From NCBI GenBank assembly GCA_044432975.1, contig JAWXUC010000003.1:1-64000 (forward strand): a DNA stretch of 64,000 bases, written 5' to 3'. The notes under the pieces were generated by a model, which made no database searches, was not told where the DNA came from, and saw only the letters and a list, made by a program, of their open reading frames with translations. How positions within the stretch are numbered: position 1 is the stretch's first letter; every line of letters begins with the position of its first letter. Below are positions 17,956 through 26,108 of the stretch, piece after piece. The stretch is from JAWXUC01 sp044432975 (GTDB lineage Bacteria > Pseudomonadota > Alphaproteobacteria > RF32 > CAG-239). Position numbers and translations under genes: made by a program.

Positions 17956-18237
17956 ATGAAAAAAATTACTTTATTGTCAGTATTAACAATTCTTTTATTA
18001 GCTTCTTATAACGCTAATGCACAAACAACTACAGATATTGATGCTACATCTACTTACAGCACTAGAGCACAATCAGATGAAGCTAATGCAGGTGCTACAA
18101 AAGATTCTACAACTATAACCGCAAATGAAAATGGTGAAAAAGTAAAAATAAAAAGAACTTATAACCCTGACGGAACAGTAACTATAACTGAAGAAATAAT
18201 AACAGAAGATAACTTAGACCCTTCTATTGCTAGATAA
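17956..18237 (+). CDS. Small secreted protein of unknown function
   Basis: 93 residues with a signal peptide ending NANAQ and a short mature part rich in Thr, Asp and Glu. The C-terminal half (VKIKRTYNPDGTVTITEE) looks like two beta strands around a turn. No family recognised. SD AAAAGGGG precedes the ATG, and a strong terminator follows. The signal peptide resembles that of the 19724 product, suggesting the same export route. Confidence 0.7.
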   Translation: MKKITLLSVLTILLLASYNANAQTTTDIDATSTYSTRAQSDEANAGATKDSTTITANENGEKVKIKRTYNPDGTVTITEEIITEDNLDPSIAR

Positions 18238-18261
18238 GAAATATATTAGAGCATTTCACAA

Positions 18262-18290
18262 AAACCTATTTTATTTGATAAAATAGGTTT
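18262..18290 (+). terminator. Intrinsic terminator after the 17956 gene
   Basis: A 13-bp perfect stem (AAACCTATTTTAT and complement) with a 3-nt loop, followed by Ts. Confidence 0.88.
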
Positions 18291-18344
18291 TTTTAAAACT
18301 TTTTAAACGAGCCGTCGTTATACTATATGTAAGGAGTTATAAAA

Positions 18345-18596
18345 ATGACAAATAATATTTCAGACTTATTAGCAGAGGCTAAACCATATTACTTTAAGAA
18401 GAAAAGGCAAAAGAAAATTATTGCTTCGGTTGCTTCTACTTTAAGTGTATTGACTATTGTCTTTTGCCTGTCTTTTAATCAGACTAATTACGATTATCTT
18501 TATTATACTGATGCGCAGTTAGATGAAATTGCGTTTGGCTCTAATATTGAAAGTTATGGCTTTGATGTTGATGAATACGGATTTTTAGAGGTGTAA
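18345..18596 (+). CDS. Small single-pass membrane protein, possible anti-sigma partner
   Basis: 83 residues: a short cytoplasmic N-terminus (DLLAEAKPYYFKKKRQKK), one transmembrane helix (~26-44) and an acidic extracytoplasmic tail. It sits 4 nt before an ECF-type sigma gene and is coupled to it, so an anti-sigma or sigma-activity role is plausible. It is too short for a standard zinc anti-sigma domain and lacks HxxxCxxC, so the assignment rests on context only. SD AAGGAG. Confidence 0.65.
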   Translation: MTNNISDLLAEAKPYYFKKKRQKKIIASVASTLSVLTIVFCLSFNQTNYDYLYYTDAQLDEIAFGSNIESYGFDVDEYGFLEV

Positions 18597-18600
18597 AAAA

Positions 18601-19086
18601 TTGCAAAATCTTATAAAAACTCATTCTAAATATATAAAATCAATCATCAGAAATATTACGGGGCAAAGCAACGAAGATATTGAACAAGAAGTTTATATCA
18701 AAGCGTGGCAACATCAAGAAGACTATAAAGATGAAGGCAAGTTAAAAAACTGGTTATCAGTTATTACAAAACACACTTGTTTTGACTACATAAAGTCAAG
18801 TAAACAAAAAGTTTTTTCAAACTCTTGTGAACTTGATGAAGAAAGACTAACAAATAAATCTAACGCTTTTGAAGAATATTCTCAAAAGCAAAGGCAAAAA
18901 ATTATCTTAAAAGAAATTTATAAACTACCAAAAGATTTATCAAAAATTATTATATTATATGAATTTGAAGGGTATAAATATGATGAAATTGCAAACAAAC
19001 TCAAAACATCTGTACCTCAAATAAAAAACAAATTACACAAAGCCAGAAAAATTTTGGCCGAAAACTTAAAATTTTTGAAAGGATAA
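18601..19086 (+). CDS. ECF-type RNA polymerase sigma factor
   Basis: 161 residues. Region 2 shows EDIEQEVYIKAWQH...WLSVITKHTCFDYIKS and region 4 shows LSKIIILYEFEGYKYDEIA...TSVPQIKNKLHKARKIL. The start is a TTG, chosen because the frame starts right after the upstream stop and AGAGGTG lies at SD distance; no in-frame ATG precedes region 2. It would direct transcription of an envelope-stress regulon, probably including its own operon. Confidence 0.88.
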   Translation: MQNLIKTHSKYIKSIIRNITGQSNEDIEQEVYIKAWQHQEDYKDEGKLKNWLSVITKHTCFDYIKSSKQKVFSNSCELDEERLTNKSNAFEEYSQKQRQKIILKEIYKLPKDLSKIIILYEFEGYKYDEIANKLKTSVPQIKNKLHKARKILAENLKFLKG

Positions 19087-19091
19087 AAATA

Positions 19092-19616
19092 ATGAAAAAA
19101 ACAATTTTAGTATCTATCTTAACATCTGCTATAACCAGTGGTATTTTAGTTGGAGCTTACACAATAACAACTCCTAAAGGACCTCACCACAAACCTGCCC
19201 ACAAAGAAATGAGAGCTGATAATCATAGAAAAGATTTTAAATGTGATAAAAACAAAAAACATGCAAAATTTGAAGACAAAAGAGCTCATGAAGAAAGGTT
19301 AGCAAAAAAGCTTAAACTAACTTCAGAACAAAAAGATAAACTAAACAAAGCTAAAAAAGAATCTATGGAAGAAATGAAAGTATTAATGGATGAAATGAGA
19401 GATTTGAGAGAAAAAATGGACGACTTAAGAAAAAAAGATAGAATTGCTTTTGAAAAAGTTTTAACTCCTGAACAAAAAGCTGAATTTGAAAAAATTAAAG
19501 CCGAAAAAAAAGGTAAAAAAGAATATAAAGGTGAAAAAGTTAAGGGCGAAAGAAAAGCTCCAAAACCTGAAACTCGTAGAGGTGAGCCAAGACCTAAAGG
19601 TGAGCCAAGAAGATAA
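19092..19616 (+). CDS. Spy/CpxP-like periplasmic protein
   Basis: 174 residues. It has an N-terminal signal/anchor (~1-22), then a highly charged helical domain with two LTxxQ motifs typical of the Spy/CpxP and CnrX-like families: LKLTSEQKDKL and VLTPEQKAEF. Such proteins are periplasmic chaperones or metal/stress sensors that feed back on the regulator. The C-terminus is a basic, glycine/proline-rich tail. Its place directly after the sigma gene (5 nt) suggests it is the sensor or output of this ECF module. Confidence 0.8.
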   Translation: MKKTILVSILTSAITSGILVGAYTITTPKGPHHKPAHKEMRADNHRKDFKCDKNKKHAKFEDKRAHEERLAKKLKLTSEQKDKLNKAKKESMEEMKVLMDEMRDLREKMDDLRKKDRIAFEKVLTPEQKAEFEKIKAEKKGKKEYKGEKVKGERKAPKPETRRGEPRPKGEPRR

Positions 19617-19723
19617 TCCAAAACTAAAGATTAGCAATCTGCCTCTCAAATGGCATATTGTTTTTAAATCTTTTTTAACTTTAACTATTTAATATTAAGC
19701 TAATTTTAATGAAGGAGAAATCA

Positions 19724-20059
19724 ATGAAAAAAACAATTTTACTATCTCTTTTAACTATTGGATTCTTAAATACTTATAATGTAAATGCTCAAACAACAAA
19801 TTCAACAACAGAGCAAAGACAAAATGATGAAAATAGGCCTCCTAGACCTCCTAGAGGTGAAAATGGACAAGACGGACAACAAAGACCTCCAAGAGGAGAA
19901 GCTTCTAAAAACGAAGAACAAAGACCTACTAGACCTCCTAGAGGTGAAAATGGACAAGACGGAGAAAACAGACCTCCTAGACCTCCTAGAGGAGAAAACG
20001 GACAAGACGGAGAAAATAGACCTCCTAGGGGTGAAGAAACATCTTACAGGCAAAACTAA
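19724..20059 (+). CDS. Secreted Pro/Arg/Gly-rich repeat protein
   Basis: 111 residues from the ATG at 19724, chosen because AAGGAG lies at the right distance and a signal peptide follows (ends VNAQ). An earlier in-frame ATG at 19709 lies before the SD. The mature part is made of repeats of RPPRPPRGENGQDGE-type units with shorter variants. The low-complexity tail is intrinsically disordered. Function unknown; it may be the last target of the ECF/Spy operon region, although about 100 bp separate them. Confidence 0.7.
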   Translation: MKKTILLSLLTIGFLNTYNVNAQTTNSTTEQRQNDENRPPRPPRGENGQDGQQRPPRGEASKNEEQRPTRPPRGENGQDGENRPPRPPRGENGQDGENRPPRGEETSYRQN

Positions 20060-20111
20060 TTAGATTTACAAAGCTACAACTTCATGATACAAAGTTGAAA
20101 AAGGAGAAAAA

Positions 20112-20723
20112 ATGCCTGAAATAAAATTTTGCATTTGGGATGTAGGGCAAGTTATGTATAAATATAGCTTAAACCCTCTATATGAATACTGTGAAAAACG
20201 CACTACCAATTTAGATGAATTTAATAACAAAAAAGGTAAATTCTCCTACGACGAATATATGAAAGGCAATACAGAATGGAATGACTTCTGCCAACAACTT
20301 TGCGACTTTTACTATATTCCTTTTTCAAAAGATACTCAAGAAAACTTTAAAAATGCATTTATTTCAGGAATTGGAGAATATTTTTCCGAAACAATCGATG
20401 TTATAAAACACTTAAACTCTATTAATATTGAAAACGGGATGCTATCAAATGCTTTACCCATATTAACAAACACAAATAAAAACAGATTTTTAATGAAATC
20501 TGAATATATTTTTAGATCTGGAGAGATAGGACTATTGAAACCAGACGAGAAAATTTATAAATTCTTAATTGAAAAATTAAATTGTAAACCTGAGGAAATC
20601 ATCTTTGTTGATAATGAAGAGAAAAACGTTATTGCAGCTCAAAAACTTAAAATAAATGGAGTTGTATTCAATCACGAAACAATAAAAAATGATATTCAAA
20701 AAATTATCAATAACAAACCATAA
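20112..20723 (+). CDS. HAD-IA hydrolase, YihX-like
   Basis: 203 residues. Motif I is WDVGQVMYKY, fitting the DxGxV form of the YihX/epoxide-hydrolase-like HAD-IA group. Motif II is GMLSNAL, the lysine lies in GLLKPDEKIY, and motif IV is IIFVDNEEKNV. Known YihX removes phosphate from alpha-D-glucose-1-phosphate; the substrate here is unverified. The second aspartate of DxD is glycine, as in several family members. SD AAAGGAG. Confidence 0.8.
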   Translation: MPEIKFCIWDVGQVMYKYSLNPLYEYCEKRTTNLDEFNNKKGKFSYDEYMKGNTEWNDFCQQLCDFYYIPFSKDTQENFKNAFISGIGEYFSETIDVIKHLNSINIENGMLSNALPILTNTNKNRFLMKSEYIFRSGEIGLLKPDEKIYKFLIEKLNCKPEEIIFVDNEEKNVIAAQKLKINGVVFNHETIKNDIQKIINNKP

Positions 20724-20735
20724 TATAAAGTTATA

Positions 20736-21002
20736 TTATATTTTATTAAAATCTTCTTTTGCCTGAACAATTGCCTTATCATTTATAAAAAGCAAAAATT
20801 TTGGACCTGCTTTTTTAGTAAAAATAATTTTACACTCTTCCAATTTCTTAATATGAAAATTAATTGTCATTGTAGGTATTTTTAATTGGTCTACAATATC
20901 ATTATAACACAAATTGCCATCATTAGATTTTATAAGTTTAATAATATCCAGCCTTGTTTTATGCGACAACATTTTCAAAACTTTAAATGAATCATTATGC
21001 AT
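20736..21002 (-). CDS. ArsR-family winged-helix regulator
   Basis: 88 residues with a winged helix-turn-helix: LKMLSHKTRLDIIKLIKSNDGNLCYNDIVDQLKIPTMTINFHIKKLEECKII. No metal-binding cysteine pair typical of ArsR/SmtB sensors is visible. The promoter region carries a tandem array of ten 8-bp repeats 45 bp upstream, which may form its operator. It converges with the HAD gene at 20723. Confidence 0.8.
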   Translation of the reverse strand: MHNDSFKVLKMLSHKTRLDIIKLIKSNDGNLCYNDIVDQLKIPTMTINFHIKKLEECKIIFTKKAGPKFLLFINDKAIVQAKEDFNKI

Positions 21003-21046
21003 CTCAACCTCCTTTATCTTTTATGTTATTAATTTTATAATACTGG

Positions 21047-21126
21047 GTTACTAGGTTACTAGGTTACTAGGTTACTAGGTTACTAGGTTACTAGGTTACT
21101 AGGTTACTAGGTTACTAGGTTACTAG
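21047..21126. repeat. Ten perfect tandem copies of an 8-bp repeat
   Basis: GTTACTAG repeated exactly ten times, 45-124 bp upstream of the ArsR-like gene start. The unit is not a multiple of three and is non-coding. It could change promoter spacing by slippage or be an iterated binding site. Confidence 0.95.
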
Positions 21127-21166
21127 TAATATAGTATAATAAAAATAAATGTCAACAAGAATAATT

Positions 21167-21285
21167 TAACGGTAGAAAGAATTTAGTAGTAGAAACAATA
21201 TAATGGTAGGAATAATGTAATGGTAGGAATAATGTAATGGTAGGAATAATGTAATGGTAAAAAGAATTTAGTAGTTAAAATAATT
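21167..21285. repeat. Seven tandem copies of a 17-bp repeat
   Basis: Seven contiguous 17-bp units with consensus TAATGGTAGAAATAATT. The middle three are identical (21201-21251) and the outer four degenerate. It lies between the 8-bp array and the gltX promoter. Confidence 0.9.
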
Positions 21286-21425
21286 GGGGTTCTGTATGAG
21301 ATTGAAAGGTGTTAAAAATAAAGTTTAATTAATACTATATAAAAAAATTAAGGCTTTTGTTTTTTTGTTGACTTTTGAACATAAAATAATATTATCCACT
21401 CAAATATATTTATAAAGGAATAATC

Positions 21426-23060
21426 ATGAGTTATATTGATAAAATTTTTAATAAACCATTACCTAGTGTTACAGAATTAGAAGCAAAATATCCCAAGCGT
21501 AATCTTCCTGATGGTGCTAAGATAACTCGTTTTGCTCCATCTCCTACAGGGTTTATTCATATCGGCAGTTTTTACCCTGCTTTAATCAACATGTTTTTAG
21601 CTCGTCAAAGTAAAGGTGTTTTTATTTTGCGTATTGAAGATACAGACACAAAACGTGAAGTTGAAGGAGCTACAGAGTTACTTTGCAAATCTTTAGCAGA
21701 TTTTAACATCGTTGCAGATGAAGGATTTGACGGTAAAGGCAATGAAATGGGAAGTTATGGACCATACAAACAATCTCAACGTAAAGAAATTTATCATACC
21801 TATATTAAACAAATGCTTATTGATGGCAAAGCTTATGTTTGTTTTGCTACTCCTGAAGAATTAGACTTAATTAGAAAAGAACAAGAAATTAAAGGTGTTC
21901 GTCCTGGTTATTATGGGCAATATGCAAAATATCGCAACTATCCTATTGAAGAAGTTGAAAGAAGACTTGATGCTGGAGACCCTTATGTAATCAGATTTAA
22001 AAGCAATGGTGATTATTCTAAAAAAATATTAGCAGATGATGGATTAAAAGGTAAAATTCATTTCCCTGAAAATGATTTAGATATTGTTATCATGAAAGCT
22101 GATGAACTTCCGACTTATCACTTTGCTCATGCTATTGATGATCATTTAATGGGAACAACAGATGTTATTCGTGGTGATGAATGGTTGGCCTCTCTTCCTT
22201 TGCATTTGCAACTTTTTGCAGAGCTTGGATTTAAAGCGCCCAAATATACTCACCATGCAACTATTCAAAAAATGGAAGATGGAGCAAAAAGAAAACTTTC
22301 TAAAAGAAAAGACCCTGAAGCTGATGTGAGATTTTATGACAAAGCAGGTTATCCTAGAGCTTCTGTTGTGGAATATTTATTAAACTTAATAAATTCTTCT
22401 TTTGAAGATTGGAGAAGAGCAAATTGGGATAAGCCTTATCAAGACTTTGAAGTTAGTCTTAAAAAGCTTTCTCCTTCTGGTGCTTTGTTTGACTTTGTTA
22501 AACTAGACAGCGTTTCTAAAGAAGTTGTTGCCAGAATGAGCACAGATGAAATTTTTGAATTATCTTACAACTGGGCAAAAGCTTATGATGAAGAATTGTT
22601 TGCGTTAATGGATAATAACAAAGAATATGTAAAAGACATTTTATCTATTGAAAGAACAGGACTTAAGAACTCTAGAAAAGATATTGCTAAATATGTTGAT
22701 GTGTTAAAAGAAATTTCTTACTTCTTTGACGAAAAGTTTGAATTAACCAAAGAAGCTAGAGAAGAAATAAGCAATATCAAACACTCTGCTGAAATAGTTA
22801 AAGCTTATGTTGAAGATTTTAACATCAACGAAACTAAAGATGAATGGTTTGCAAAAATGCAAGCAATTGCTGAAAAATTTAATTTTGCTAAAAATGGTAA
22901 AGAATATAAAGCAAATCCTGAAGCTTTTAATGGCGATATTTCTCAAGTTGTAAAAGTATTTAGAATTTTAATAACTGGTAGATCACAAAGTCCTGATCTT
23001 AATGCTATAACTCACGTTATGGGCGAGGAAAGAATTTTGAAAAGACTAAAAGCTATATAA
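21426..23060 (+). CDS. gltX: Glutamyl-tRNA synthetase
   Basis: 544 residues, longer than the usual ~470. Class I HIGH motif: FAPSPTGFIHIGSFYPALIN; IEDTDTKREVEGA is the characteristic GluRS segment; the KMSKS loop is KLSKRKDPE. The C-terminal helical anticodon domain is enlarged. It charges tRNA-Glu, and likely tRNA-Gln for transamidation. The SD is AAGGAATAATC. Upstream are two tandem-repeat arrays; downstream a strong terminator. Confidence 0.93.
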   Translation: MSYIDKIFNKPLPSVTELEAKYPKRNLPDGAKITRFAPSPTGFIHIGSFYPALINMFLARQSKGVFILRIEDTDTKREVEGATELLCKSLADFNIVADEGFDGKGNEMGSYGPYKQSQRKEIYHTYIKQMLIDGKAYVCFATPEELDLIRKEQEIKGVRPGYYGQYAKYRNYPIEEVERRLDAGDPYVIRFKSNGDYSKKILADDGLKGKIHFPENDLDIVIMKADELPTYHFAHAIDDHLMGTTDVIRGDEWLASLPLHLQLFAELGFKAPKYTHHATIQKMEDGAKRKLSKRKDPEADVRFYDKAGYPRASVVEYLLNLINSSFEDWRRANWDKPYQDFEVSLKKLSPSGALFDFVKLDSVSKEVVARMSTDEIFELSYNWAKAYDEELFALMDNNKEYVKDILSIERTGLKNSRKDIAKYVDVLKEISYFFDEKFELTKEAREEISNIKHSAEIVKAYVEDFNINETKDEWFAKMQAIAEKFNFAKNGKEYKANPEAFNGDISQVVKVFRILITGRSQSPDLNAITHVMGEERILKRLKAI

Positions 23061-23073
23061 TTAATATGTATTG

Positions 23074-23100
23074 AAAGCGTCGCAAAAGCGGCGCTTTTTT
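23074..23100 (+). terminator. gltX terminator
   Basis: A 10-bp stem AAAGCGTCGC / GCGGCGCTTT with one G-T wobble, an AAAA loop and a T run. Confidence 0.92.
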
Positions 23101-23150
23101 GTTATAAAAAACAATTGCAAAATAAAAATATCAATTTATAGTAGTATTAC

Positions 23151-23300
23151 TTCTTGAAGGCAAGAAGTGGTGTTTACAAAGCATCTCAAACACAAGATCT
23201 CCACAAAGGTGGAGTATTCTGATGAGTTTTACTCAAAAGAATAGCTGTGTGTTTGCAGTTTTTGTAGCTCCACCACTTGAGAAATCAAGTGGTTATTTTT
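23151..23300 (+). ncRNA. Unassigned structured RNA ending in a terminator (candidate riboswitch/attenuator or sRNA)
   Basis: A ~150-nt segment with many consistent pairings. There is a 5' hairpin CTTCTTG/CAAGAAG (23151-23168). A rod is formed by AAGTGGTG (23165) with CACCACTT (23271), TACAAA (23175) with TTTGTA (23261), and CAAACACA (23187) with TGTGTTTG (23248). Two apical hairpins follow: CTCCAC/GTGGAG (23199-23214) and TATTC/GAATA enclosing GAGT/ACTC. The 3' end is an 8-bp terminator CCACTTGA-GAAA-TCAAGTGG plus T run (23273-23300). The closing rod stem and terminator share CCACTT, so they exclude each other, as in riboswitch attenuators. The XRE gene follows 19 nt later. I match it to no known family. 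Confidence 0.6.
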
Positions 23301-23318
23301 TATTATAAAGGAGTTGAT

Positions 23319-23732
23319 ATGGTTAAAGATAAAAAACTTGCTAGAGGCAGAAAACCAGATGGTAGCCCTAATGATATTGATATATATGTAGGCAATAAGT
23401 TAAAGCTAAGAAGAGGAATTTCAAGTACAAGTCAAGAAGATTTAACAACTAAACTAGGTATATCTTTTCAGCAAATTCAAAAATATGAACGTGGCGCAAA
23501 TAGAATATCTGCTAGTAGACTTTACAATATTGCGAAAAACCTTGGGGTTGAAATTCAAAACTTTTTTCCACCCATCAATTCAGATTATCAAGACCCAATG
23601 CAGGATGAAAAAGTTTTAGAACTAATTTATTATTTTAAGAAAATCCCAAACAAAACAGTGGCACAAACCTTTATTGAATTATTAAAAGTTATGCATACAG
23701 AACAAATTTCTATGAACAGAAAAGAGTATTAG
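23319..23732 (+). CDS. XRE-family transcriptional regulator
   Basis: 137 residues from the ATG at 23319, preceded by AAAGGAG; the open frame reaches 23277 but enters the terminator hairpin. The Cro/C1-type HTH reads GNKLKLRRGIS...SQEDLTTKLGISFQQIQKYERGANRISASRLYNIAKNLGV, close to a family common in alphaproteobacteria. The C-terminal half is helical. It likely binds DNA as a dimer; targets unknown. It lies under possible control of the upstream structured RNA. Its end overlaps the convergent TetR gene by 4 bp. Confidence 0.85.
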   Translation: MVKDKKLARGRKPDGSPNDIDIYVGNKLKLRRGISSTSQEDLTTKLGISFQQIQKYERGANRISASRLYNIAKNLGVEIQNFFPPINSDYQDPMQDEKVLELIYYFKKIPNKTVAQTFIELLKVMHTEQISMNRKEY

Positions 23733-24256
23733 CAAGATTCTAAAACTTTTAGGCCTGCGATGTAAGTGTTTAATAGGACTTTGATGTCTTGTGGGTTGTC
23801 TATTAACAAGTTTGAAACAGAAAACATGGAAACAACCAATAATCTTGTTGAAATTTTTCTTTGTTTAACACTCATATTTTTTAATAAAAGACTAAATTCT
23901 TTATCAATATAGCTAATTACTTTTGTTATTGATTTTGAACTTTGCCATGATAAAGATTTGCTTAGCAAAGACCAAACAACCTCATTATTTTTAGCATATA
24001 GTACAAAAACATCGGCCATGCGATTAATATTAACATACGCATCATCTGTTTTTTTTACATTTTTAAGCTCTTGCAATAACTCTTCTAGAGTAACATCATT
24101 TTGAGCATTTACAAACTTATCCATAGTAGGAAAACGACCATAAAAATAACCAACAGATATGTCTAAGTGAGCAGATAGCTTTCTAACAGAAAGATAATCT
24201 AAACCTTTTTTTACAATTAACTCACGTCCTAAATTTATTATATTGTCTTTTTTCAT
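23729..24256 (-). CDS. TetR-family transcriptional regulator
   Basis: 175 residues. The N-terminal HTH is KGLDYLSVRKLSAHLDISVGYFYGRFPTMDKFVNA, the classic TetR pattern; the rest is helical and would bind an unknown ligand. It is divergent from the secreted protein at 24302 with a 45-bp gap, so that gene or itself is the likeliest target. Confidence 0.82.
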   Translation of the reverse strand: MKKDNIINLGRELIVKKGLDYLSVRKLSAHLDISVGYFYGRFPTMDKFVNAQNDVTLEELLQELKNVKKTDDAYVNINRMADVFVLYAKNNEVVWSLLSKSLSWQSSKSITKVISYIDKEFSLLLKNMSVKQRKISTRLLVVSMFSVSNLLIDNPQDIKVLLNTYIAGLKVLESC

Positions 24257-24301
24257 ATTTGCATTATAATAAAATTAAAATTAAAGTAAAGGAGTGTTTT
24301 T

Positions 24302-25147
24302 ATGAAAATTCTATTATTGTTAATAATTTGTTTTATTTCAACAAATTCTTATGCTCAGTTTTCTGCTGACTTTTTAATTACAGATGAAATTAGACAACAA
24401 GAGGAAAATGAAATAAAAAAAGAAGAGCAAAAACAAAAAATGAATAAAGCAATTGAAGATGCTAGAGCACTCTCTGAAACAAAATTAAAAAAAATAAAAA
24501 TAGATTCAGATGCTTTTTATAAAGACAAACCAAAACCTAAACCCAAACCTAAAAAGAAAAAAATTCTTACAATAGAACCATCCCCCGCTCCTTTCGGATT
24601 GCTTTGGGGAGCTAGCGCTGAAGAGATTGAAGCTGACATGGGTGTTAACTTAAAAAGATATAACTTACCTGAAAATGACAATGCTTTTGAAGCCTCTCTA
24701 TTACCAAAACCATTAAAAGATTTTGGAAAAGTTGTTATTGTGTTTGGAGATACTGATAATTTATGGAGAACAATTGCTTATCAAGACACTTTTTTAGATG
24801 AAGCAGATGCCCCTAAACTATTAAAAGAATATAAAAACTATTATACTTTATTAAAAAGAAAATATGGTAGTGATAAAGAAACTTATATTCCTGCAAAAAA
24901 AATTGTTATAACAAAAGTTAAAAAAGAAGAAATAAAGACAGAGGTAGAAGAAGAAATCGGAAACCCAGAATTCTTAAAACAATTAAAATCTGGTGAAGCT
25001 GTTTTATATGCAACCTTTGAAAATGATGAAATAGCTGTAGTATTAAGCGCTAATGTAAATGACAACAACGAAGCTTATTTAGTTATTGATTACAAAAATA
25101 TAAAAGTTATTGAAGAAAAAGAAAAACTAATATTAAATACTTTATAA
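24302..25147 (+). CDS. Secreted protein of unknown function with KP-rich linker
   Basis: 281 residues with a signal peptide (TNSYAQ), a charged coiled-coil segment (~25-65), a KPKPKPKPKKKK linker (~77-90) that could span the periplasm, then a globular domain starting PFGLLWGASAEEIEADMG, a phrase seen in periplasmic proteins of this type. An acidic/lysine helix interrupts the domain. No function assigned. SD AAAGGAG; divergent from the TetR gene. Confidence 0.7.
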   Translation: MKILLLLIICFISTNSYAQFSADFLITDEIRQQEENEIKKEEQKQKMNKAIEDARALSETKLKKIKIDSDAFYKDKPKPKPKPKKKKILTIEPSPAPFGLLWGASAEEIEADMGVNLKRYNLPENDNAFEASLLPKPLKDFGKVVIVFGDTDNLWRTIAYQDTFLDEADAPKLLKEYKNYYTLLKRKYGSDKETYIPAKKIVITKVKKEEIKTEVEEEIGNPEFLKQLKSGEAVLYATFENDEIAVVLSANVNDNNEAYLVIDYKNIKVIEEKEKLILNTL

Positions 25148-25199
25148 TTTTATTAAAACAAATATTGCAAATAAAAAATAAAGTATCTATATTAAATTT

Positions 25200-26108
25200 A
25201 TGAAAAATTTATATAATATATTAGGAGTTTCTAAAAGTGCTACTGATGCAGAACTTAAATCTGCATACAGAAAGCTTGCTCGCAAATATCACCCTGATGT
25301 TAATCAAGATAATAAAGATGCTGCAGATAAATTCAAAGAAGTGTCTGGCGCTTATGATGTATTAGGCGATAAAGAAAAACGCAAAAAATATGACAATAAT
25401 GAAATTGACGCCGATGGCAAACCAACAGGTTTTGGTGCTGGTGGATTTGGTAGCGGTTTTGGTGGTGAACAGCAATATTCTGGCAATCCTTTTGGCGGTG
25501 GTTTTGGCGGACAAAGCGCAGAATTTGATTTAAATGACATATTCTCCTCTGTTTTTGGAGGTGGATTTGGTGGGCAAACAAACCCCCAACAAAGAAGAAG
25601 AACACCACAAAAAGGACAAGATATAAACTATACTTTAACTATCGACTTTTTATCAGCAATTAAAGGAGATGAGAAAGCAATCATTATTAATGGTAAAAAA
25701 GTTAATGTAAAAATACCTAAAGAATCAATTAATGGGCAAACTCTTCGACTTAAAGAACTTGGAGAACCTAGTTTTTCTGGTGGGAAAAACGGAGATGTTT
25801 TAATTACTCTAGATGTTTTGAAAGATAAATATTTTTCTTTAGATGGTAGCAACATCATATTAGACTTGCCAATATCTATCAAAGAAGCTTTGCTGGGTGC
25901 AAAAGTAACAGCTCCGATTGTTAATGGAAAAGTTAATCTTAACATCCCTCCTCTATCTTCTAGTGGTGATAAATTAAGACTTAAGGGCAAAGGGATTAAA
26001 GGTGGTGATCAAATTGTTATCCTAAAAATTATAAGCCCTAAAACAAAAAACAAACAACTAGAAAATGCTTTAGACAATATAGATAACTATGTGGTGAGAG
26101 ACTTTTAA
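25200..26108 (+). CDS. DnaJ/CbpA-like co-chaperone without zinc finger
   Basis: 302 residues. The J domain (1-65) has HPD in KYHPDVNQD; then a Gly/Phe-rich linker (~75-130) and C-terminal substrate-binding domains with GQDINYTLTIDF and PLSIKEALLGAKV-like segments. The cysteine-rich zinc domain of DnaJ is absent, as in CbpA. It would stimulate DnaK ATPase. The next gene starts on its stop codon (TAATG). Confidence 0.88.
   Translation: MKNLYNILGVSKSATDAELKSAYRKLARKYHPDVNQDNKDAADKFKEVSGAYDVLGDKEKRKKYDNNEIDADGKPTGFGAGGFGSGFGGEQQYSGNPFGGGFGGQSAEFDLNDIFSSVFGGGFGGQTNPQQRRRTPQKGQDINYTLTIDFLSAIKGDEKAIIINGKKVNVKIPKESINGQTLRLKELGEPSFSGGKNGDVLITLDVLKDKYFSLDGSNIILDLPISIKEALLGAKVTAPIVNGKVNLNIPPLSSSGDKLRLKGKGIKGGDQIVILKIISPKTKNKQLENALDNIDNYVVRDF

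Noticed and set aside
19785..20063. Alternative frames within the Pro/Arg/Gly repeat gene
   Set aside because: They arise from the repeat in the other frames; the annotated frame has an SD and a signal peptide.
23215..23243. CTGATGAG followed by a short stem and AAAAG resembles a hammerhead ribozyme core
   Set aside because: After stem II the conserved GAAA is missing (TCAAAA instead) and stems I and III cannot be formed in the right order.
23151..23300. 6S RNA or SRP RNA assignment
   Set aside because: A rod is present, but there is no large central bubble and no conserved SRP GGAA loop, and the terminator competes with the basal stem.
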